DNA from: Pseudeuparius sepicola
Lineage: Eukaryota > Arthropoda > Insecta > Coleoptera > Anthribidae
Length of the DNA stretch: 64,000 bases
Direction of reading: 5' to 3'
Assembly: GCA_963920635.1 (NCBI GenBank)
Contig: OY987299.1
Span: forward strand, 128,895,373-128,959,372
Under the pieces are notes generated by a model. That model was not told the DNA's origin. It did no database searches and was given only the letters and a program-made list of their open reading frames with translations. A program made the position numbers and the translations under genes. Positions 24,631 through 36,803 of the stretch are shown here, piece by piece. How positions within the stretch are numbered: position 1 is the first letter of the stretch; the number at the start of each line of letters is the position of its first letter.

Positions 24631-25717
24631 CAGGGTGTCCCAGAATATGTGGGTTTACCCCTTTTTGGAATAGGTACCTACCTAAATAAAAAAATCTTTT
24701 TTTGAAATTAAATTATGGCAATATCTCCCAAAATAATCAAGCTGCTGAACTGAAATTTGGCACTGCTGTGTTTTAGACTATGGAGAATAAGCAGAAGGCA
24801 TCAATTTTTACGTATCTCACAGAGGGCGCCACTTGCACTATTTTTGGATCGTGTTATAGCTCGTAACTTTTTTGAGGTTATGTTTTTGGTCTTGCAAGTC
24901 CATCATTTTAGTACATCTTTTCATTCTGCAACAAAGAGGTACTCTTGTTTCATGACGATAAAATCAACCGTTTGCGTTTAAATTGGCGAAACGTGCCCCA
25001 AAACACCTGTTAGCTTCAACATTCAAAACATAAAACTTTCTCCTACCGCTTACAAATGTTGCAGATCAATTGTACATTCAAAATGAAGAAAAAAATACCA
25101 AATGGACATTGGACAAAACACCATTGGTTTTCTTGAAATAGGTTGTCAAAATTTTGTCAAATTCAATCCTTTTCATTTTGAAGGCAAATAATTTTTGGTA
25201 CATTGTTCATAGGGATTTTTTTCTCAGTTTAAAAGCGGTATGTAAAGAGTTTATGTTTCGAATGCTGAAGTTAACAGGTGTTTTGGGGCACGTTTTGCCA
25301 ATTTAAACGCAAACGGTTGATTTTATCGTTATGAAACAAGGGTACCTCTTTGTTGCAGAATGAAAAGATGTACTAAAATGATGGACCTGCAAGACCAAAA
25401 AGATAACCTCAAAAAAGTTACGAGCTATAACACGATCCAAAAATAGTGTAAGTGGCGCCCTCTATGAGATACATAAAAATTGATGCCTTCAGCTTATTTT
25501 CCATCGCCCAAAAAAAAACAGCAGAGCCAAATTTAAGTTCAGCAGCTTGATTATTTTGGGAGATATTTCCATAATTTAATTTCAATAAAAGAACTTCAAC
25601 ACCCTGTCTCTCCGTAGGGGGGGCCCTCTGGGAAATTTTTTTATAGGAACATGTCATGTTATTTTAACGTCCCCTGTACAAATCCGGGAGGTTGCCCACA
25701 TATTCTGGGACACCCAG
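24631..25717. mobile_element. Complete foldback element with shared core
   Basis: The element has TA-flanked ends CAGGGTGTCCCAGAATATG and its inverse (the right end is decayed to CACCCAGTA). The two arms are mirror images over most of 1.09 kb. The left arm holds the blocks around GAGGGCGCCACTTGCACTA, TTTTTGAGGTTATG and CACCTGTTAGCTTCAAC, and the right arm holds the same blocks inverted. The hinge is near 25100-25210. The core is shared with 5780-6270, 8717-10225 and 52109-53234, although their outer ends differ. There is no transposase. Confidence 0.85.
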
Positions 25718-26313
25718 TATAAATAGGTATATATCTTCCGTTTTGATAACAACTATAACCTCGTGTATGTTATGTTGATTGTAATTGTAATAATATGTAT
25801 CCATTATTTGTGTAAAAGATCTGGGCGTTATCGATTCCACAAGTTTATAAATTACAGTAGGGCTCTCCAGAGGGTTCTCTTCAACTTTGCTATTTAAGTG
25901 TATAACTGGGAAAACGAGAAAACATTGACGTAAATAAATAATATTATTTAGCTAAAGCTGAAAAGAAAAACACAAGCAAAGGTATTGCTCATTTATTTTT
26001 AGCCAGGAAAGCGGAACGAGGAATATTTGTGTTTTTCGGTTCAAAGCAATTCATTCATGAAAAGCGGTTCATTGTATTGCGTGAGAAATACTTTTAAAAT
26101 ACCATTTTATCTTGACTTTTCAAAAGGTTAATTTTTTATTTCTAGTATTTAAGCGAAAGATTAGGTATAGTAGGTTGCAGGAGGTAACTTTTTGACAATA
26201 GTTGCATGTGATTTTTATTTTAATAATTTAGTCTTCTCTTGACTCTTTTTATATTGGTAGTTTTCCATTCATACTTCCACCGGTCGGTTAGGCTCGAGAA
26301 GGGAGAAAATATA
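25718..26313. other. No gene seen
   Basis: AT-rich sequence without a supported feature. Confidence 0.3.
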
Positions 26314-26500
26314 CAGGATGTTCCCTAATGGCTCTACCGGGAATTATTCTTCTGGTCAAATAGATAATATCTGGATCAATTTTGTATTTTGCTATTGATT
26401 TTAACAATTTTTGCATCAATTTTATTATTGTTAGGTTCTGCGCCATGAAGTTATCAATTTTTAAACAGATTAACATTACATTTTTTCCAACTTGATTTTT
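26314..26500. mobile_element. Possible one-ended foldback fragment
   Basis: TA followed by CAGGATGTTCCC matches the start of the CAGGGTG family, but no mirror arm is visible. Low support. Confidence 0.25.
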
Positions 26501-26598
26501 TTTTAAATATTGATTATCAGAACCGAAAGCTCAACCTAAATGACAGCTGTCAAATGGACTTTAACTTTTCAGCATGGTATAGGTACCTAATTAAATTT

Positions 26599-26840
26599 AT
26601 ACCGTACTTTCACCATTTTAGTAGACATATGGGAATAGGCCGCGCGTCGCCGTGCGTCCAGCTAGGTTTGTCAGTCGTTGGCGGGGCGAGTACACAGCGG
26701 GACGCACCGCTTATCAGTCGAGTTTTGCGAGCAAAAAACACGCCCCGCCCCCCGCCAACGACTGACGAACCTAGCCGAATACACGGCGGCGCGCCGCCCA
26801 GCCATGGCTATGTCTACTAAAACGGTGAAAGTACGGTATA
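26599..26840. mobile_element. Short GC-rich inverted-repeat element (MITE-like)
   Basis: The sequence from ATACCGTACTTTCACC at the left to its inverse at the right gives near-perfect arms of about 31 bp with one mismatch. Further inside, GGTTTGTCAGTCGTTGGCGG pairs with CCGCCAACGACTGACGAACC. The interior is very GC-rich (CGCGCGTCGCCGTGCG, CGCCCCGCCCCC), in strong contrast to its flanks. No coding sequence was recognised. Confidence 0.7.
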
Positions 26841-26874
26841 GGTACGACTAGTTAAATAAAAGATTAATCTGATC

Positions 26875-26953
26875 CCAATGGGATAGGGGCATAATTCTTG
26901 CTTTGCATGCGAGAGGTCCCGTGTTTAAATCCCGGTTGTGGCTGCTTTTTTAA
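26875..26953 (+). pseudogene. tRNA-Ala(TGC)-like relic
   Basis: The anticodon arm CTTGC-TTTGCAT-GCGAG with anticodon TGC, followed by AGGTCCCGTGTTTAAATCCC, closely follows the 3' two-thirds of a eukaryotic tRNA-Ala. The T-loop has TTTAAAT where TTCGATC is usual. The D-arm is almost entirely missing, with only about 17 bases between the possible acceptor strand and the anticodon arm. A T run (CTTTTTT) follows near 26944. I read it as a truncated tRNA pseudogene or the head of a SINE. Confidence 0.55.
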
Positions 26954-26989
26954 AATTACATTTTCGAAGAGGGGAAATATTTATAATTC

Positions 26990-27958
26990 TTGTAGTTAAT
27001 TTATCCCTAAGAAGTTGGGTTGTTAAATTATGGCTACACACACTGAATAATTGTTGTTAAATTCTCTTTTTAAATACAACTCGTGGTATGCCTAATAGAT
27101 AATACCTTTCATTAATTTATAACTCATTATAATTCCAGTTCTAATAAAATACCACGACTGCGCAGCAGGGATTACAATTCGTAAAATTAATGAAAGGTTA
27201 TTATCGATTATTTCTCTCATACTGCTTGCATCCAATAAGGCAGCTCCTTCCATAAAAATCCAACCAATCATATGCCTCTGCTGGCGATAATTGCACTTGT
27301 GCGAAAGCAAAGCGGTGATACCACTTCTGCAATTATCACTTCGTTGCTTAGCAACCGCGAATCTGTTCGATACAAACACGAACTTCTTAAAATTCGTGTG
27401 TTTTATTGCATCAATGAATTTATATAAGTTTTACACTGCTAAATTCTTGTTATTAGACCTCCGCCTCCGTTTGAATTTATGACACATTCAGAAAATAAAC
27501 CAACGCCAATGTAGTATAAGGTGTAGGTATAATCGCATTTGCCTTGGATATCCAAGCGTCATGTTTGTTTACTCGAACGCTACAGTCGAAGCTGTCAACA
27601 AACTCGTTCAAAATGAGTCGTTTTGGAAATGTAAACATAGCAAAAATTAATACAGAAATTATTAAATCGTATTCGTGAAATAATCTACAAATACCACTCG
27701 TGGGAATTTTTCTAGATAATTTTATTCTCATTCGCTATTTTGCCCATTAGCAAAACCACTCTACAAATTGGGCTTTTACTCTCAGAGATAAAATCCTCGA
27801 GCTTCGCTCTCGGGATTTTATCAGAAAATAAAAGACCAATTTATACTCGTGATCTTTCTAGGCAAAATAGCGCTTTCGAAAAAATTATCGATAAAATTTC
27901 CGGCACTTGTGATATTACGTACGAGAATAGGCACACCACTTGTTACATTATACCTACA
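26990..27958. other. No gene seen; one strong hairpin
   Basis: AT-rich sequence. At about 27786-27821 GATAAAATCC and GGGATTTTATC flank CTCGAGCTTCGCTCTCG, forming a stable hairpin. Surrounding short frames on both strands overlap and have no motifs. Confidence 0.35.
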
Positions 27959-27959
27959 T

Positions 27960-28482
27960 TATAGTATAAATGAACTCACTTGGAACAGCATAAAAACGCG
28001 GCGTTTGCTTTGTAAAACAAGACAGAGTCATGGACGGCGCGCGGCCCTTAATAATATTATACTTTTATTTAAATACTCTAAAAAAGAATAAAATAAACTT
28101 TGAAACAATTCAAACCAAAGCAAACCAATAATTTTGTTACAGACAAAACAGCACCACACAAAAATAATCCGTAAAATAAAGCGCGGTCCATATTTCCGTG
28201 CACGACACTGGTTGTACTGGCCTAACTGGCCCACGTGTGCCCACGTCGACAACAGCTCCATGGATCTCCGAAACGCCGACCAATTAAATCGCTACGCTCG
28301 CTTTCGTATTGGCTGCCTCCTTAACTAGGTCGACGCAGACCGCATGAAAACCTATGAATTTTATACGGATGGTTTCTGCTGATAAGTCTGGTGTTTTTAC
28401 CAGCAGCAGAGCGTGGTAAATGCTATGAAATAGATCGCGTCCAGTAAACCACTGTGTTCCAAGTCAGTTCATTTATACTATA
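27960..28482. mobile_element. TATAGTATAAATGA-ended element, copy B
   Basis: The inverted ends TATAGTATAAATGAACT and AGTTCATTTATACTATA, continuing about 28 bp with one or two mismatches, enclose about 520 bp. A diverged inverted copy lies at 20975-21442. It is non-coding; the short frames inside are not conserved between the copies. Confidence 0.7.
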
Positions 28483-28619
28483 CCCCTGAAAAGCAGTCAC
28501 TATATTATAAGTGTGTACAATTCTTTTAAAGCGAATGGAACGTTTTTTTATACGTACAGAAAGGCGGTATCTAACGAAAACGAAGCCACGCGTACGAAAA
28601 TAAATACCCAGCAAGCCCG

Positions 28620-28940
28620 ACCGTTCCGGCTATTTCACTTTTAAATAATATCCGTCAGGTATTCGGTCGAAATACCGACACGCCGACGCCGACCCCCCTC
28701 GAAGGCCGAAAGGTCGCCCGTCCAATTTAAAAAACCCGCAGTATTTTCGGAAGTTTTGGGTACCGGCGACGGCCTTTAAGGGTCGCCCCTTTCCGCCTCG
28801 TCCAAATGGCGGAGGCGGAGTGCCCGTTTACGATAAACTTTGCCGGGGGCAACGGTTTGTCGGGGGGGGGGGGGGGGGGGGGTCGCGGGAGAGAGAAGCG
28901 GGAGAGGTGCAGAGTAAACCGAAATAGAATGAGGTTCATA
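28620..28940. other. GC-rich island with a 21-G run
   Basis: This stretch is GC-rich and CpG-rich (GACACGCCGACGCCGACC and similar) within AT-rich DNA. 28862-28882 is an uninterrupted run of 21 G, likely unstable in length and able to form G-quadruplex. The proline-rich minus-strand frames here come from that run and are not credible genes. Confidence 0.5.
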
Positions 28941-29078
28941 CTGTGACTTGTAAACTCGACTAATTGGGGTTTTCATCTACCCAAAACAAACGGAGAGCGA
29001 TCTTGCATATAGGTTAACTGGGATTTTGAGGCCATTGGATAAAATGGGAGATTATGTATGCAATGGGAATCAAGTATA

Positions 29079-30486
29079 CAGGGTGTCTACTTTTAAGTGT
29101 ATAAAAATCGATAAAAAATGTATTTTGTGCGATATTTTTAAAAACCTTTTTTTGTTGTTCCTTGTCCATCTTGCATCTTGCATTCTTTTACTCAATGCTT
29201 ACATTAATGAAATTTGTGAATGATATTAGTTAATTAAAATTTAAAAATTGCCCAAACAACATTTTTTAAAATATTGTTGATGTTTATTCCTTTTTCCTTA
29301 ATTCAGAGTATGTTTTGACATATGACGCTTAATGTTCTGGAATTTTACGAAATGGTATTTCTTTGAAAATTAATATTCATTTTCAAAAATGCACATATTA
29401 AAAAGAATATTAAAAACAGGCCTAAAAAAAAATTACTCATTTATTTTAAATACATCATGTAATAAGTAAAAATTGCACGTAAAATTATTTTAGTAACTTT
29501 TAAATCTTTTATTTACAGTTCGTTGAAGTTTTTTAAAAGTAAAAAAATATATATTAAAATTTTAGTAAGAGATGCTTTGGCGCTAAGTATAGGTATACCG
29601 AAATTTGTTGCTGAAATTTATTTTTGTGTTTATGGTTAGCCAAAAGTAAGCTACTCTTTCTGTAATAATAAATTATAAAATATTAATATTATATTAATAT
29701 TAAAAGCAAACACGAATTCCAGTCAGATACAAATAGCTACTTATATTTCGGTAACTAATAATAAAACCTAATGTCTTTTGTATTATTATTATTATTAGGT
29801 ACAACATTTTGTTCAAAATCAATTTTTGGTCCATTTTAATAATTACAAAACGTAAGTATCTACACTTTTAATAAAATTTGATAATTAATCACTTTCGTTT
29901 TGGTACAATTAGAATTTTTACACGAATATTTACACGAGCATGTGATTTTAGTGTAAACTTTACCATTTTCATCCCGTGTTTCATAAAACGGTTTATTTAC
30001 CCATATAACAGATAACAGGTTGTTTACTCAACATATGGCAAACATTCATAAAGTTAGATATTTCCTGGGCTATTAAGTATATTTCCATTAACGATTTTAG
30101 GACAGCAGCTTTGTTTCGGCGATGCACAACGATAAAGGTTTTTCGACAATACTTTTTTTTATTTTTATAATTATTATTATTTTGATCAAATTATAATGCA
30201 ATGCGACTCAATTGGTAAAGTTGATAGATAACATTGAAAATATTGTTATTGTGAAAAAATCTTTATCTTGGAAACAAAAGCGGTTTTAGAAGATCATGAA
30301 ACGACAAAATATTCTCCTTATATTTACTAAACAATTAAGCAATTAAAAACAATTAAAAATCAAAAGGAGAAGAAGTACACCTACCATGGTATAGCAGGTG
30401 CTTTTTGGGCTAGTCAATAGTATGGTAGGAGGTAGGATTATTATAGAGTCACTTTAAAGATGTATTTACTATTATTTTTTAATATA
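29079..30486. other. No gene; one foldback end at 29079
   Basis: TA plus CAGGGTGTCTACTTTTAAG at 29077-29097 is a lone foldback-type end. The rest is AT-rich sequence with an (ATT)n microsatellite near 29782-29798. Confidence 0.35.
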
Positions 30487-31462
30487 CAGTGTGCATGGTC
30501 ATTTAAGTGTGCAACATATGGGATTTTTTTTATTAATTGCACAACGAAAATACAAATATTCCCGAAAGTTGGTGCATGGTCAATAATCATATTAGGCGCA
30601 CTTAGAATGATTGCAAATCAAACAGCATACACGGTAGGTCAAAGAATATAAAAATTGTACAGGAGTAAAGAACCCTTATTTCAGAAAATTGAGCAAAATG
30701 TTATTAAGAAAAGTTGTCTAGAATTAAAAGTTATGCCTAAATACCAAAACATGGCCTCCTAAGAAAAATAAATATATTTTTTTGAAAAACTAATAATTTC
30801 CTAAAAAAATTGTTTCAATATTCACCCTAAACAATTTCATAAATCAATCAAAATTATATTAATTTCGCATAACTTTGGTCAAATTCAAGCATATTTGTAT
30901 AATTAACTTAGATTTTTAATTTTTTAGGGAATCACAAATTCATGTTTGTTGCAACGATAACAAAACTTTTACAAAAATTCGTCTGAACAAGATAAAACAT
31001 TAGTAATGATAATGTGTATATTAAAAAACTCTCATTTAGGGTGCAAAATTTTAATTTTAAATGTTTATTAAGAAGCTGTGGAGATTAATTGACGAAATTT
31101 TTTTCTTAGGCATAGCTTTTAATTCTAAACCATTTTTCTTTATAATCTTTTGTAAATTTTTTGAAATAAGGGTACTTTACTCTTGTGCAATTTTTATATT
31201 TTTTGTTATTTGGGCATAGTTTTTAATTCTAAACAACTTTTCTTAATAACCTTTTGCTGAATTTTTTGAAATAAGGGTACTTTTCTCTTGTGCATCAATT
31301 TTCATATTTTTTGACCTACCCTGTATGCTGTTTAACTTGCAACCATTCTAGGTGCTAATATGACCATTGAACACGCATTAACTCTCGACAATGTCTGTAT
31401 TTTGGTTGTGCAATTAATTAAAAAAAAAGTCCCATATGTCGCACACTTAAATGACCACACTT
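30487..31462. mobile_element. Foldback element, CAGTGTG-ended
   Basis: The left arm starts CAGTGTGCATGGTCATTTAAG and the right arm ends with the inverse (CTTAAATGACCACACT). Matching inner blocks include the TTAATTGCACAAC stretch on both sides. A one-armed copy lies at 61473-61670. It is non-coding. Confidence 0.75.
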
Positions 31463-31468
31463 TATATA

Positions 31469-32619
31469 CAGGGTGGCCCACCCCGAACTGCATCGATCTA
31501 TATATGGAAAACTAAAAGTAGGAAAATTCTGAAAATTTGGCACCCCACCAATGCCGATGGGCGCTGCTCAACTAAAATATTTTGGTGAATCTGGCACTTC
31601 CGGTTATACCGGAAGTCGATATCAACTTTCTTATTTCAAATGGAACACCCTGTATATTATTTCATTTTTGGATTGACGTGCAACATGCCCTATGTCTAAA
31701 TCCAACCGTTTTTGAGATATTTGCATTTTTCCGAAAAAAATTACAGGTGCAGACTTAAAGTCAATTAGCAATTTATACGAGGAAACCGCGAAATTTCAAA
31801 ACGAATTTTTGGCATCGTGTAACAGAAGCCCTGACCTAGTGATCTCTGCTGAGAAATAAATCCGTTCTTATACAGGGTGTTCACAAAATATGCATAAATA
31901 TTACATTCAAAATATGCTTAAATCTCGAAATTTTCAAATGGAAACCCCCATTGTTTTTAATGTGATCTTATTCACCACTAAAAATGATGACAACTTTGTG
32001 TAAGGTTTCCTATACCTAAATGCAGTAATGTTCGATTAATTTACGAAAAACCCACTTTTCGTCCATAAAATGCGGGGTTTGCATCATATTAGCCGTGGAC
32101 GATGAAAAGACAATCGCGGCTGAGGAAATATCACTTGGTTTATAAATTATTGTCAACAATAATGCCGGCGCGCTTAAATTACACAAACGAAGATTATTTA
32201 AATTTATTTATTATCTACGCAGAATGCAACAAAGTAATATCAAGAACGTGCGATACATAATCTTCGTTTGTGTAATTTAAGCGCGCCGGCATTATTGTTC
32301 ACAATAATTTATAAACCAAGTGACATTTCCTCAGCCGCGATTGTCTTTTCATCGTCCACGGCTAATATGATTTTCCAAGCGTTAAGCAAACCCCGCATTT
32401 TATGGACGAAAAGTGGGTTTTTCGTAAATTAATCGAAAATTACTGCATTTAGGTATAGGAAATAAGAAAGTTGATATCGACTTCCGGTATAACCGGAATA
32501 ACCAAAATATTTTAGTTGAGCAGCGCCCATCGGCATTGGTGAGGTGCCAAATATTCAGAATTTTTCTACTTTCAGTTTTCCATATATAGATCAATGTAGT
32601 TCGTGGTGGGCCACCCTTT
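31469..32619. mobile_element. Foldback element, CAGGGTGGCCC-ended, with nested palindrome
   Basis: The outer arms pair 31469-31650 with 32460-32619, including ACTTCCGGTTATACCGGAAG and the GCCGATGGGCGCTGCTCAAC block. The inner arms pair about 32040-32195 with about 32260-32420, including AATGCCGGCGCGCTTAAATT. A second CAGGGTG-type start lies at about 31876. The whole may be one element or a younger palindrome inserted in an older one. Confidence 0.75.
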
Positions 32620-33886
32620 ATAGGCAGTTATTAAATACAAGACTAACATTTCAAACGCTTTTAAACTTTTTAAATATTTTAATTTATTATTTTAATATTT
32701 AATAAGGTTTTTGATTTAAATTCGATTAGAACTGTAATAATTTTCTTTCATAAATTCAAGAAAAGACCATAACTGAGGCAGGAGAAAGTCGAAATATTCC
32801 GATATTTTGACCTTGATTACAACACTGGCGGTGTTTAAAAAACACACAAAGCGTGTAAATATAAATGAAACACGAGCGGTATTAAAAAGACACGACAGGT
32901 GTTAAAAATAGCATCCATGATTATCACTAAAATTAAGACAATAAGTGTTTTTAGAAACACACACCGTGTATTTTCAACACCCGCTCGGGAATTTTTACAT
33001 CACAAGGCATTTTCTGTTGAAAAAATTAATTTAAGAGCCAGAAGTAAGTTGGAAAAAATAATTTATTTTAACGAAATTGGGTGTATAAATTTACATGAGA
33101 AACGTTTACGATCAATATTTTATGCTTTAAACGGGCAATTTTTTTACTGAGTCAACTGAGTAGCCGATTCGTTTCGGCGAAAAAATTCAATAAATTATAT
33201 ATCGGAGTTTTTTGAACAAATTCATTGTTTCATTGTAAAGCGTTTTGAAATTAAGAAACGCATATTCATTAATTAAATGTTCGGTTATTATAATACTAAC
33301 AAATAGGCACATTAATTAATTCAATGCTCGCATTCATGTAATTAACCAAGAAGTTCATTGATTCAATGAAAAATATTTAGAAATCGCTTTCATCAATTTA
33401 ATGTTCAGAATTCATACTATTTATGAATAGGTTTATTGGTTTAATAGACACTTTTTAAGTTAACAAATAGCGTTCATGAATTTGCTTGTAAAATAAATAA
33501 ATATCTACATTGATATGGAAATTAACGCTATTCATAATATAGGTATATCGGACAAACATAAATAGACGTATATTATGAACGAACTTTTGTTGTAATATTA
33601 CGTCGATTGTAATTTCATTTCCACAATGGTTTTTTAATTATATTTGCTTAGGTTTTTCGCTCTGTCTATGTCAACCCCTATAACAAGTGGAACTTGAGGC
33701 GCTGTGTAAAATGCCAAGACGCGGAAATCGCTTATTAGTTCAAGCCAGGCGCTGAAAAGGCTTTTCCGCGTCGTCGTTCCGATCGTTTTCCAGGAGTTTT
33801 ATTTGGAAACGGCTTGGATGGCGCCATAGACTTCCGTCTGAAATAACAGTGAACCATAGAGAAATTCTGTTCGGTTTTATTAAACG
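32620..33886. other. No gene; short-motif repeats
   Basis: 32820-33000 contains repeated forms of AACACACACCGTGT and GGTGTTTAAAAAACAC, which are self-complementary. 33220-33480 contains repeated ATTCATTAATTAATG-like motifs. No terminal repeats were found. 33700-33840 is a GC-richer stretch with no recognised motif. Confidence 0.4.
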
Positions 33887-33894
33887 GCGAGAAC

Positions 33895-34658
33895 CAGTGG
33901 CGGATCTACGGGGGGGGGGCTACAGGGGCTATAGCCCCCCCCCCCCCTTGGCCTAATACCGTAAGGTAGGCACTTAAAAAATATGTCTGGCAATTAGAGA
34001 TGGTGTGGAACTGCGTTTTCTTGGAACAGGTACAACCTGTTCCAGTTCCAGGCAATACCTGTTCTTAAAAAACCTGTTCCAGTTCCAATATTATTAACTT
34101 CTACGACTTCTAGTCTTCTAAGGCCGTGGTCCAAATCGCGCTGTCAGTGCTTGCAGCGCTCAGATCGTTTACAACAGGTAGGTACGATTTCATTCACTCG
34201 CTGACAACTCGTTTCGGACCGGTTGTAAATGCGCTGACAGGAACATGCCATTTTGAGCTTATGTGGGCGTGAAGGTCGCAAAGTAACTATTATTATTGAA
34301 TATTAAATCATTGATAAATATTGCTTCCGTTTATAAAAAGGGTACGCTAAATAGTTTTTATAGTAAAAATTTAAAAATTTGGTGAACGCAATGGGATTGG
34401 GACAGGGCCCGGCACAGAACACGGGTCCAGTCCCCGCCTTCACCGATCGACAGTTCACGTTCACAGTTGTTCTATTCTATTACTACGAGTAGAGCGGAAC
34501 TGGAACAGCGGATCGGAACTGAACGAAACTAAGAATATTAATGTATTAATAGTATTGTATTTTAATGGATAAAATGAATAAAAAATGTGTTTCCTATTTT
34601 ATTACAAAATTTTGGAAATAGAAGCCCCTCCCTTGACTCCAGCCTAGATCCGCCACTG
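33895..34658. mobile_element. Non-autonomous hAT-like element with 8-bp TSD
   Basis: The start CAGTGGCGGATCTACG and end CTAGATCCGCCACTG are inverse to each other. A perfect 8-bp direct repeat GCGAGAAC lies at 33887-33894 and 34659-34666. The interior at about 34000-34540 holds many forms of GGAACAGGT and CCTGTTCCAGTTCC in both orientations. No transposase is encoded. Confidence 0.88.
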
Positions 34659-34838
34659 GCGAGAACTCCCGTAACGAACGGATATCGGGTTAGCAAAAAT
34701 GCGAGGAGCGGGTTATCTGCTAAATGGGGACGAGGTACGGAACGAGGTTATTGATGTAGATAATGGGGTTAAGTTATCTTGTAAAGTAAAAGATTGAAAT
34801 ACGATTACTTGTAATAAAATTCTAAACAAAAAAATATA

Positions 34839-36121
34839 CAGGGTCAGTTTTTTTCGATGACCACTATGGGTATCTCGGAAACTAGCAGAGCTAGAACAAA
34901 GGTTAAATGGGGAAGAATTCCAGTTCTGAATGCTCAATCTAATGCCCCTATTGGATTTTTAAAAAAGTTAATGTCTCACTAGATATTTTGAAACGAGTAT
35001 GATTTTTTTGCTATTTCATCAGATCTCTGTAGCTCCCTTATTTCTGATTATATAGAAAAACTGTAGAGACAAAAATTGTAGATAATTTTGGGCTTAATAA
35101 TATAATCTTATCCAATTTTTTACGTTGTTTGTTATTTTTGAGATATGACATAAATTTGTGTTTTTTTTAATGTAAATCATAGTTGGTTGTGTATCAAATC
35201 GGATATTTTTTGAGCTTTCCAAAGATATAACACTCGGGGCAGTTATTATAAAAGATAAAAGAGCTATGGCTAATTTTCTGTTTTTTTTTTTAATTTTCAC
35301 TTAGTCAGTAATAGCCAGCCATGGAATATTATCATAATTACGTTCTATTTTATAATAAGACATAGGTACTTCAAACTTAAAAATATTTTAATTTTAGCTG
35401 GTAAAAAATTGTAACAAAATAAAACAAACATTATCGTGATGGAGCTCCAACACATAATTATTTGCCCGTAAGAAATTAGGATCAGCTCTATCCAAATAGT
35501 TGGGTAGGGAGAAATAGACCTATTTCCTGGCCGCTCCGATTCCCCGGTTTGTCTGTTTTGGATTTCTTAATATTTGCATAAATAATAATGGTGGATTGTT
35601 TGAACACCTCTTTTAAAAGGTGACCTTTTCAATTGTTTGAACACCTTTTTTTAATTTTTGTTTTATTTTGTTACATTTTGTTACCAGCTAAAAACAAAAT
35701 ATTAGAAAGTTTGAAGTATGTCTAATTATAAAATAGAACGTAATTATGAAAATATTCCATGGCTAACCATGTGAAAATTTAAAAAAAAATCAGAAAATTT
35801 AGCCATAGCTATTTTATTTTTATAATAACTATGCCGAGTATTATATCTTTGGAAAGCTCAAATATGGCGGATTTTGTAAGGCCACAGCATGATTTACATT
35901 TAAAAAAACACAAGTTTATGTTATATCTTAAAAATCACAAACAACATAAAAAAATTGATTAGATTATCTACAATTTTTGTCTCTACAGTTTTTCTGCATA
36001 ATGAGAAAGAACGGAGCTACAGAGATCGGATTAAATAGCAAAAAAATCTCTCTTTTCAAAATATCTAGTGGGCCATGAACTTTTTAAAAGTCCAAAAGGG
36101 GCATTAGATTGAGCATTCAAT
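34839..36121. mobile_element. Large foldback element
   Basis: The left end is TA plus CAGGGTCAGTTTTTTTCG. The arms pair about 34938-35330 with about 35720-36117, including the GATCTCTGTAGCTCC / GGAGCTACAGAGATC stretch and the ATATAACACTCGG stretch. The first 100 bp have no partner on the right, so the right terminus is probably lost. Confidence 0.7.
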
Positions 36122-36803
36122 CAAATATCCTAGATCGTGAGAATAGTTTCACGTACTTTTGCCGTAAGCTCCTGTGTGGATCAAATTTATTTGTTTCATG
36201 CTTCGATTTAACTGCTCGGTACTGACCAGGACCTATATGTTTGAAACATTGAGTCGTTCAAAAGAACATACCGGATAATAAAAATAATGCAGTATAGTTT
36301 CGCCATCTTTCCGAATGTTAATTCGGGAAAGTGCCTCTCCGCGGCACAGTTAAATCAACAGAAAATTCTCGTCCCTATAAGGGGTTACTTAAGGGTCCCC
36401 TAGGTCGCCTTAATAATTAATAAGGCAGAGTTGCCTCAGAACCACGATTCATCCGGGCTTTGTTTCCGCTGGCGGCAGCTCCATCTTTCTAAAAAGCCTC
36501 ATGAAATTTATATCCGGCGCTGAAACGAATGCAATATTTATTCGTGGAAAAGGAACTTTACTTGATTCGAGATTTGAAATGGGGTTTATTGTGCGATAAT
36601 GTCCGATTGACAGCTGGAGCAATAAAAAAGTTTTCAATAATAGATAGTAATATGAGGAGGGAGGTATTTAGTAAAGAAACTTGGTAAACCTATCAATCAT
36701 TCATCAGGTTATTTATTATGTAGTAGTCTATTAGCCTTTAGGTAAGCTCCTACATTTTTTTGCCACGCCTCAAGGTCGAGGTACAAAACTATTCTTAGGG
36801 ATA
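36122..36803. other. No gene seen; GC-richer patch 36340-36500
   Basis: No supported coding sequence. The patch near 36340-36500 is less AT-rich and non-repetitive within the window. Confidence 0.3.

Noticed and set aside
28727..28976. Proline-rich minus-strand frames
   Set aside because: The polyproline comes from the 21-G run; nothing else in the frames looks protein-like.
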